NCBI GenBank assembly: GCA_964017125.1
Contig: OZ024914.1
Coordinates: forward strand, 23,746,702-23,810,701
Direction of reading: 5' to 3'
DNA length: 64,000 bases
DNA from: Flabesymbios commensalis
Taxonomy: Eukaryota; Annelida; Polychaeta; Terebellida; Flabelligeridae
A program made the translations under genes and the position numbers. Every line of letters starts with the position of its first letter. Positions within the stretch are counted from its first letter, which is position 1. Of the stretch, positions 57,643-64,000 are shown one piece after another. A model generated the notes under the pieces. The model saw only the letters and a list, made by a program, of their open reading frames with translations, ran no database searches and was not told the origin of the DNA.

Positions 57643-57929
57643 GGTATAATATGTTTGGTTTCTTTAAATATTTTCATAAAAACGTTAATTTCCCCTCTCA
57701 AAATTCTTCGTCTCTGTTTTTCAGTTTTTGATCGATTTGATAATTGTCGTATAACAGTTCTGTGTCGTTTAATAATTTTTATTAAAGCGGTATCAATTTT
57801 CCCGTGTAATATATTGTAGCAGAACTCGCCTATCGCTTCCAACTGCTCATTAGTGATATGATACAAAACTTCTTTCATTTGCTGATAAGTAATACATAAC
57901 AGGAATTTTAAAAACGAGAGTCCTGCCAT
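57639..57929 (-). CDS. Small helical Polinton protein, unknown
   Basis: 96 residues, predicted helical: YHITNEQLEAIGEFCYNILH, KIDTALIKIIKRHRTVIRQL and KTEKQRRRILRGEINVFMKI. The pattern of a NIL-G word, a basic helix and a Lys/Arg-rich link is common to an unnamed small protein of animal Polintons. Its place between ATPase and integrase suggests packaging or DNA binding, but this is inference. Confidence 0.55.
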   Translation of the reverse strand: MAGLSFLKFLLCITYQQMKEVLYHITNEQLEAIGEFCYNILHGKIDTALIKIIKRHRTVIRQLSNRSKTEKQRRRILRGEINVFMKIFKETKHIIP

Positions 57930-57971
57930 GTCAACAGTTCCATGTCACTTGTTGAAATGTGTTTTTCTTGA

Positions 57972-58613
57972 CTAATGCTCTCCTTTTATCGTATAAAAAC
58001 AGGTCATTTCATCCGGAAATATATGAGTTCTCAACTGATATATTTTATTTGTTGATTGGTGTACATCGCATACTAAGTACCCGTACGGCTCATTTGTCGC
58101 ATCTTGGTATGCATTCATAAAATATCCTCTTTGACCAGGAAAAATTTGTGAGCCCAACGTTTGTACTTGCAGTTTGTCACGTCTCATTCCAAATAGAATA
58201 ATATAATGACAGTTGAGTGATATAGTACGTGCACATTTTCCTGGAGGAAAAATATTTTGAGCTAGAAACAACACAGATATATTTTTATGATGACAATGTA
58301 TTGTAAACAAGCTTAAAATATCCTTAGAACTACACGCTTCTTGCATCAAGTCATCTATTATTAACATCACGTGACCATCTGACCACTCTTCTAATTCATC
58401 TAATGTGGGGAGCCCTTTATGAAATTTTACGTCTCCCTTTTTATCAAACATTGTTTGCCAGGCTCCATAGCAATATATAATAGTACTGGGAATATGTTTA
58501 AACATGTTCGCTCGAGAATTAATCAATCTTTCCACCCAATACGTTTTTCCACTCTGAGTCGGACCAGCTAAAAGCATGGTAGTGGGAGACTCAAACGGTA
58601 TCGACATGATCAA
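57972..58613 (-). CDS. Polinton genome-packaging ATPase (FtsK/HerA type)
   Basis: 213 residues. Walker A is LLAGPTQSGKTYWVERLI (about residues 15-32) and Walker B is HVMLIIDDLMQEA (about residues 80-92). The sensor-type region is HHKNISVLFLAQNIFPPGKC, followed by ISLNCHYIILFG. This is the A32-like viral packaging ATPase typical of Polintons, which would pump DNA into capsids. The start MIMSIPFESPTTMLLAGPTQ is close to the P-loop, as in the family. Confidence 0.92.
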   Translation of the reverse strand: MIMSIPFESPTTMLLAGPTQSGKTYWVERLINSRANMFKHIPSTIIYCYGAWQTMFDKKGDVKFHKGLPTLDELEEWSDGHVMLIIDDLMQEACSSKDILSLFTIHCHHKNISVLFLAQNIFPPGKCARTISLNCHYIILFGMRRDKLQVQTLGSQIFPGQRGYFMNAYQDATNEPYGYLVCDVHQSTNKIYQLRTHIFPDEMTCFYTIKGEH

Positions 58614-58957
58614 TGCTATAGATATACTGAAACCAAATCATAACTTGTAACTCCTATTTATAATCTCATATTTTTATTCATTATGATAATTCCAAAGGAA
58701 GGTTTTAACAATTGATACATATAAATAATGATATAAACTTATACATAGATATATAGATATAGGGATCCAACAAACGTCTGTATTGTATCTAATTCATAGA
58801 ATATCTATTACAAGAATGTGGGTTACATGTGCTGCATCGCAGGGCACCCCATTGATTCTGATGGTCGCTGTCCAGATAACAAGGATTTTCCTGACACTCT
58901 GCTGGTATGCTACTGGTGATGGTATCTACCGACTCTATGATAGTACGCCAATCTTGC
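58614..58957. other. Polinton intergenic gap
   Basis: AT-rich left part. The rest is covered only by open frames antisense to, or downstream of, the PC4-like gene. No separate gene is supported. Confidence 0.4.
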
Positions 58958-59464
58958 CTATGGAGACAAATTCCCTTTCGACCAGGTTTCAAGTCTTGAC
59001 ATTTCCACTTCATTTTCAGGAGGAAAATCTGCTGGTGCGTACCACTCTCGTATGCTCACCCACGGCCCCTTTGTTGATATTGTAATGTATACACCTTCAC
59101 CAATGTGATGAAGATCCTCTCGTTCTCTCGTCACACTCGTCATATCTTCTTCCACTCTAGTGATGTGTTGTAGTAATCGGCACCAATTCTGAGGTGTTAG
59201 TCGAATACCCTTACTGGTAAAAATCAACGAGCCATTGCTAACATCTCGCTCGCATTTTCGTATATCAATACCAGTCTTTTTGTTAAATTTCAACACTCTT
59301 ACGTGTACATCGCGCTCTGTAGTCAATGTGAAGTAAACTTCATTTTTTAGATATGCAGCAGCCATTGTAGTGAGAGACTTACTACACATCAGAGTACACT
59401 GAATATTTACTAATGCTTCTGCTTTATATAGGAAAATGACACGTATCTGATTACATATGCACAC
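58958..59464 (-). CDS. PC4-like DNA-binding protein of the Polinton
   Basis: The frame is 168 residues. The better start is probably the internal Met at MAAAYLKNEVYF (about residue 34). The segment SKGIRLTPQNWCRLLQHI and the later GPWVSIREWYAPADF resemble the two halves of the PC4 single-stranded-DNA-binding fold (KGI-L---W--L and V-IR-Y----) in reverse order. The PC4 reading is therefore tentative. A role in transcription or replication of the element would fit. It is upstream of the ATPase in the leftward block. Confidence 0.4.
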   Translation of the reverse strand: MCICNQIRVIFLYKAEALVNIQCTLMCSKSLTTMAAAYLKNEVYFTLTTERDVHVRVLKFNKKTGIDIRKCERDVSNGSLIFTSKGIRLTPQNWCRLLQHITRVEEDMTSVTREREDLHHIGEGVYITISTKGPWVSIREWYAPADFPPENEVEMSRLETWSKGNLSP

Positions 59465-59744
59465 TACTGCACACAGTTTGAATTAGTGTCGTGTCAGGAC
59501 ATCTAATCACTACATATGGTGACAATGATGGTATCAATGTTGATGACGAGTGGTACTTATGCCAAAGTTCATTTTGTATTCCTTCAGAGAATCATTGTAC
59601 TCGTCATAGAGGTCATGTTCAGTTCATTGTTTGATTGTTTATTTTGTTGCAGAGTTAATATAGTCAGAAACTATAATTAAATTGTCCATGTTTATATTAC
59701 AACGATTTTATAGATCAATTGAAGCTTTGATATTACTGCTTGAA

Positions 59745-59969
59745 TCATTCACTTGTCTGTGTGTCCATATTATCAGAATCTATTTTTATGTTTTTCTTTA
59801 TTTGAGGATGAGGCAGTAAATATCCAAGAGAGCTTCCGAGTAAACTTGACCATATGCAACAGGAATCCTGTTGTAAAATCAAGTTGACTAGACTTATCAG
59901 TATAACCAGACATAAAACTATTACTTGTACAAAAAATAAAATTTCAGGGTAATGTCGACAGCGTTTCAT
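59745..59969 (-). CDS. Small membrane protein of the Polinton, unknown
   Basis: 74 residues with one strong hydrophobic segment, ILFFVQVIVLCLVILISLVN, then CCIWSSLLGSSLGYLLPHPQ and a hydrophilic tail. It is probably a single-pass membrane protein. Small membrane proteins are common in Polintons, but I recognise no named family. Confidence 0.45.
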   Translation of the reverse strand: MKRCRHYPEILFFVQVIVLCLVILISLVNLILQQDSCCIWSSLLGSSLGYLLPHPQIKKNIKIDSDNMDTQTSE

Positions 59970-60220
59970 GTTGAAAACTGATGTGTGACTAAGTGGTACA
60001 TTGATATTTCAATGTAACATGAATCTGTTTTATGGTCATGTAGGGTCACTGTTCATATTGAGAGGTATATTCTTAGTGATGATGTGACACTTTTAGTGAT
60101 GTGTCATTCAAAGTCCATTCCTATTCTAAAATTATGTCTAGGTCATATGATATATCACCTTAAGACTGTGTATTTATCGGTGTTCTGATGATTAATATTC
60201 TTGCCATACAGAATGACAAT

Positions 60221-60478
60221 TCAAGTTTTTGAATCCACCTCATCATAATGTTCAGTTTTTTCAACTGAAGGATAACTTGTGATAGGTGCTAAGAAAGTAT
60301 TACAATGCTTGGATGCATACTCCAGTCTGTATGCTTCCAAAGCTGCAATTCGATTATTACTTATGGTGTCCATTTGTTTATTTTGATATTGATTTAATTG
60401 ACGTTGACATAAACTTAATTCTACAATCTTTTCATTTATTAATTTAGTTGTTGCAATACAATGTTTGCATTCCTCCAT
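60221..60478 (-). CDS. Small coiled-coil-like protein of the Polinton, unknown
   Basis: 85 residues, predicted helical (TTKLINEKIVELSLCQRQLN and IAALEAYRLEYASKH), with a Cys-x-x-Cys-like start (CKHCIATTK). It lies nearest the right terminal repeat. No family is recognised, and it may be spurious. Confidence 0.35.
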   Translation of the reverse strand: MEECKHCIATTKLINEKIVELSLCQRQLNQYQNKQMDTISNNRIAALEAYRLEYASKHCNTFLAPITSYPSVEKTEHYDEVDSKT

Positions 60479-60700
60479 GATGTTGTTGTGTCAGCTACTT
60501 TATACATAATGATCACTTCTGTATGCTATTTACACATATCAAGCTATGTTTTATTCTATTTTGACTTTTTCATCTTCGTGTTGTCGTCAGACTTGTTACA
60601 ACTTGTATTTAAAATGCTGACTAATATGACTTTATAACCATTATTACTGTTGATATATACCACGCTGGATGGTGAGTGGTACTCATGTCAAAGTTCAGTA

Positions 60701-61311
60701 CATTTTGACCCATAAGTGACTGTATGGACGGTCTTTTAACCATTGGCATACTAGTGTAAACTTTTATGAATTATTTTGAAGGATGTTTTATTCGATTTTC
60801 TGATTTTAATCATCATGTTGTCGGACATGCAGGAACATGTATTTATACTGATGACTAATAGTACTGTATAACCATTTTCAGTTTATGTGTAATTGATGCT
60901 TGCAATTGTGAATATAATGAGTACTTTTGTCAAAGTTCAGTTGGTCAATCGTATACAACACTTAGCCAATGCATGGACAGAGTTTGTTAACTTGGTTTAT
61001 TTTATCGGTCCACAAGTGCCTATGTTTAACCCTTGTCAGACTAGTGTCGAGTTTTATTTAAAAATTATTTTCAAAACATCTATTAGGACTTGAACGATCA
61101 ACTAGTGTTTAAAGGGTGCCTGAACTAGGACGCGCAGTTTGAGGAAGTGACACTCAATCAAGTGCGCGCATTTTTACTCACTCACTCAAGTCACACTTAT
61201 TCAAGTGCGCGCATTTTAACCCTCACTCATTCAAGTCGCACCCACTCAAGTCGCACTCAAGCAAGTGGGCGCACGCGCCTTATCCCCTCTAATGTCTCAC
61301 TATATACTACT
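60701..61311. repeat. Polinton right terminal inverted repeat
   Basis: Inverse of 47280-47891 with few differences. A further internal relative of the repeat begins about 243 bp inward (TGGTACTCATGTCAAAGTTC near 60677 versus GAGTACTTTTGTCAAAGTTC near 60918). The repeat itself is therefore built of diverged subrepeats, and its inner edge fades rather than stops. Confidence 0.9.
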
Positions 61312-61317
61312 GTCACT
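61312..61317. repeat. Target site duplication of the Polinton, right copy (GTCACT)
   Basis: GTCACT immediately after the element end, identical to 47274-47279. Confidence 0.9.
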
Positions 61318-62100
61318 GATACGCAAGTCCCATTTTACACGGCACTCTGCTTTAGAAAACATGCTTTTTATTATGTTTAGCAAATTGCCGTCTATTCCCC
61401 TGTTCAATAACTTGTAGTATAATGCTGTTCTATCAATATAGTCAAATGCTTTTGTGAAATCGACAAAGCATGTATACAGGGGTTTAGAAAGACACCTTTG
61501 TTTATCTATGATGGCACATAGTATGAATATATTGTTCGTAGTTCGCGAATTGGTTTTAAAACCAGCTTGATAGGGATCATTATCATTACATACTTCGTTT
61601 TTAAATGAGAGTCTGTTATTAAGTATAGATTCAAATAGTTTCCCAATACACGGCATGACTGTGATTTTTCTGTAATTATCTGGAACGCCATGGTCCCCCT
61701 TTTTGTGGACAGGGTGGATTATACCGGTAGCCCATCTAGATGGATATTCTCCATTGGTAAGAATGGTATTGAACAACAATTCTAATGCTGGCAAGAGCTC
61801 ATTACATCCATATTTGTAAAATTCGGCAGAAATACCATCTACACCCGCTGCTTTCTTGCATTTTAACTTTTGAATCGCTTTTTTAATTTCTTCTGCGGTT
61901 ATGGGACTGTTTAGGAACTGTGTCATATTGGATTTATCGTGCTCTACATTATGTTGGAATGACGTAACTTGCTTTATAATATTATTCATGTGTTCATAGT
62001 CAAAATAATCCACATGGGGTGGGTAGACTTGTTGTTCAAAATAGTTCACAAAGTCTTCCAAGTTAGGCCCTGTAGTGACATTTCTAGAATTTAAGGATTT
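61312..62100 (-). CDS. LINE reverse transcriptase, N-terminal part
   Basis: About 260 residues, from a linker (LEDFVNYFEQQVYP) into RT motifs: KCKKAAGVDGISAEFYKY, then YRKITVMPCIGKLFESILNN and DPYQAGFKTNSRTTNNIFIL. Motif A, YTCFVDFTKAFDYIDR, contains the first catalytic Asp. It stops at the Polinton edge and resumes in the same frame at 47279. The TGA at 62101-62103 separates it in frame from the upstream endonuclease (read WKF-stop-KSLNSRN), so the LINE was probably inactive or needed read-through before or after the insertion. Confidence 0.85.
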
Positions 62101-62103
62101 TCA

Positions 62104-63285
62104 GAATTTCCAGTAAGAATTAGGATCTTCCGTTCTCATATTTTCCAGCTCACTAAGTTTGGCTTGCTGGTATTGTCTTTTCTTTCTTTGGATTAATTGC
62201 TTATATTGTCGTAACCTTATATTATATTCGCCTTGCTGTGCGTTAAAATCTCTATGCTTAGCAATATTATTAACAACATACTTCAAGGATTTACATTCTT
62301 TATCATACCAAGGGTTAGAGGGGAAATTATTTTGCGTGCACTTCCTTTCCTTCGAAATATGTTTCCTTGCTGGGAATAATGGCGAAATTACAATTTCTAG
62401 CATACCATTGAACATGTCACATAGAGTGTCAGTATTACACCCCTCGGTGGCGGCACACAGCATTTCCTCAAATGCATGACATGCCTGCTCATTCCGTAGA
62501 GCTATTAGATATTTTTCCCTTTTCTCGTCTTGCCATATAAAAACATTAGACCGAGATGATGTGTCATTTACACATGTGTCTATTTTTAAGGGGTTGCAAT
62601 CGAGTTTAGTGTTGGAAATATTAAATTGTATGGGACAATGATCTGATTCTACCAATTTCGGTAGAACGTCAAATTTGCTGATTATGTTATTTTCATTAAA
62701 GATCAGATAGTCTATTGTGCTTGAACCATTTGGAGAGTAGTATGTATAGCGGCCTATGCCATTATCATTAAACATGCGCCCATTGGCTATTTTGAAGCCT
62801 GTGTTTATACAAAAATGTATTAAAATTTGACCATATTTGTTACCGACTATATCTTCATTAGAACGTTCACTTGGAACATTTGCATTGATATCTGTTACCC
62901 CCGATTCATAGTCTTGAGCCTGACCAGTACGGCTATTAAAGTCACCACATAATAGGATGTGATGCATTTCAATATATCTAGCCACTTCCTCTTCTAGCAT
63001 AGTAAAATAATCATTTCTTACACCGACATATGATGAGTTTTCTGGTGGTATATAGGCACAGCCAATTTTAATGTTTTTCTGACAACAGTCTGTGGCTAAT
63101 GTCAACCATACCAAATAGTCGTAGGTATGATCTATCCTAGTTAAATTTGCATATTTATTTGAAATAAGTATGCCAATACCACCAGAAGCTCTACAGGCAT
63201 TTTTATGTTTATGTTTTCTATTCACATGATGGAATTTATAACCAGGTATTGCCAATGTAAAATCGTTCCCTTTCATTGTTTCTAT
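62104..63285 (-). CDS. LINE AP-like endonuclease and linker
   Basis: About 390 residues. Exonuclease-endonuclease-phosphatase motifs follow in order: IETMKGNDF (the metal-binding Glu), IGCAYIPPENSS, HHILLCGDFNSRTGQAQD, TYYSPNGSSTIDYLIFN and LVESDHCPIQF (catalytic Asp-His). A charged linker leads into the RT (NPWYDKECKSLK and YQQAKLSELENMR). The enzyme nicks target DNA to prime reverse transcription. The frame shifts relative to the upstream part at an A7 run (63286-63292), where one base too many separates IIFF from IETM. Confidence 0.88.
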
Positions 63286-64000
63286 AAAAAAATATTATAT
63301 CGTAGTTTCGGATAAATGCCACAAGATCAGGGTCTGTTATTTTGTTTCCTAAACCATTAATGTTCCATGACAGTACACGTTTTTGCTGTCCTTCCTCATT
63401 TAAGTGGATCCCACCACGATAAAGATGGGTTTTGTTTATGGGAGTGGGCAAATAGTCGGCGTTGAACAATTTTACACATATTTCACGTATGTGGCAATTT
63501 ATGTCGTGAATGTGGGCATTATATTTCTTCTGGCTCCTAGGGGGGATTTCAGCCACGTAGAAATGTGTATTTTTGAATCCCTCTATTTTTTCAGCTAATT
63601 TGTTAATGTCCTCTTTTATCTTGTTTATTGGTCCACTAATATCGTTTGTACCGAGGTGGAGGACAACTGCATCGGTGTCCTCACATATATATCCTTTTAA
63701 TCGAGGAATCAATTGTCCTATTCTCATTAGAGATGTTTTATATACACAGACGGCATCTGGGTTATCAAGTTTCGGTTTTAGTTGTTTGGCTAGTCCGCGC
63801 ATATTAGAGTCACCAATGACACACTTTTTTGTATTAGACTTGACGGGAATCTGTCTGGTCAAGTTTGTATTATTGTTATTGGCGGATAGTCCATTGATCG
63901 TGTTGATAGATTGTGTTTTATCTCTGCTGCTGTTGCTGCTGCTACTACTGCTGCTACTGTTGCTGCTGCTATTGTTGCTGCTGCTAGTACTAGTGATACT
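63286..64000 (-). CDS. LINE SGNH/GDSL hydrolase domain joined to endonuclease start
   Basis: Open from the window edge. A polyserine/Asn tract (63915-63990, AGC/AGT/AAC repeats) leads into KKCVIGDSNMRGLAKQL, the SGNH block I with the Ser nucleophile. VVLHLGTNDISG (block III) and GGIHLNEEG (block V with the catalytic His) follow. The frame passes at once into the endonuclease start, RVLSWNINGLGNK. In CR1-type LINEs an esterase is usually in a separate first ORF; here it is fused in one frame. The join is abrupt (about 12 residues from the His to WNINGL), perhaps an internal deletion. Confidence 0.8.
63915..63992. repeat. GCT/GCA-type trinucleotide tract
   Basis: Runs of TGC/TGT triplets on the plus strand encode Ser/Asn on the minus strand and stay in frame with the SGNH domain. 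Confidence 0.8.

Larger units (their letters stand above)
47280..61311. mobile_element. Polinton/Maverick element, about 14.0 kb, in a LINE
   Basis: The element starts AGTAGTATATAGTGAGACAT and ends with the inverse, with terminal inverted repeats of about 0.6 kb and a perfect 6-bp target duplication. It carries the family's hallmark parts: protein-primed DNA polymerase B, retroviral-type integrase with chromodomain, packaging ATPase, adenain-like protease and major capsid protein, plus small proteins. The polymerase reads rightward; all other genes read leftward toward it. As a fossil it looks nearly whole, with about three or four breaks suspected, in the polymerase and major capsid regions. 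Near-identical ends and a clean duplication suggest a fairly young insertion. Confidence 0.95.
61312..64000 (-). mobile_element. LINE, 5' part, running off the window
   Basis: Minus-strand 5' part of the LINE whose 3' part is at 45600-47279. The order from the 5' side is polyserine stretch, SGNH hydrolase, endonuclease, start of reverse transcriptase. The coding frame is still open at the right window edge, so the true start is outside. I see one frameshift and one in-frame stop in the part shown. Confidence 0.85.

Overview
The window is AT-rich animal DNA, most likely from a marine invertebrate deuterostome, with an echinoderm as my best guess. The grounds are the very frequent palindromic hexamer AGGCCT (often within TAGGCCTA), the mix of mobile elements (Polinton, CR1/Jockey-type LINE, Harbinger, Tc1, many TTAA-flanked MITEs) and relics of a multicopy gene family with TGCDT-type motifs. 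No intact host gene can be supported across 64 kb; at most one candidate first exon (38658-38712) might belong to one. This is repeat-dominated accessory DNA.

Layout. 1-12 kb: AT-rich tandem repeats, tRNA-derived SINEs, a short dispersed palindromic element and MITE-like pieces. 12.2-20.8 kb: two relics of one large coding family in opposite orientations. The second lies between 0.25-kb inverted repeats at about 14.6 and 20.7 kb. A 650-bp duplicated block rich in TGACCTTG and two LTR-like pieces are also here. 22.4-26.2 kb: satellite arrays, one with a clear higher-order period of about 305 bp, flanked by a second satellite in inverted orientation and with a TTAA MITE at the centre. 26.2-30.4 kb: a 4.2-kb imperfect palindrome with a Harbinger transposase fragment and two nested TTAA MITEs. 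30.5-38.6 kb: microsatellites, SINE, hAT-like and TTAA MITE pieces. 38.6-45.6 kb: more MITEs, hairpin-rich short repeats and a Tc1 element split by an 820-bp TA-flanked MITE.

45.6-64 kb is the best-preserved part. A LINE on the minus strand (SGNH hydrolase, AP-like endonuclease, reverse transcriptase, C-terminal zinc knuckle) runs off the right edge. Its reverse transcriptase is split by a 14-kb Polinton/Maverick (47280-61311). The Polinton has about 0.6-kb terminal inverted repeats and a perfect 6-bp target duplication (GTCACT). It carries a protein-primed DNA polymerase B region on the plus strand. On the minus strand are an adenain-like protease, the major capsid protein region, small virion-type proteins, an integrase with chromodomain, a packaging ATPase, a PC4-like protein and small unknowns. 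Most of its genes look whole; about three or four breaks in all are suspected, in the polymerase and major capsid regions. Its near-identical ends and clean duplication suggest a fairly recent insertion into an older LINE.
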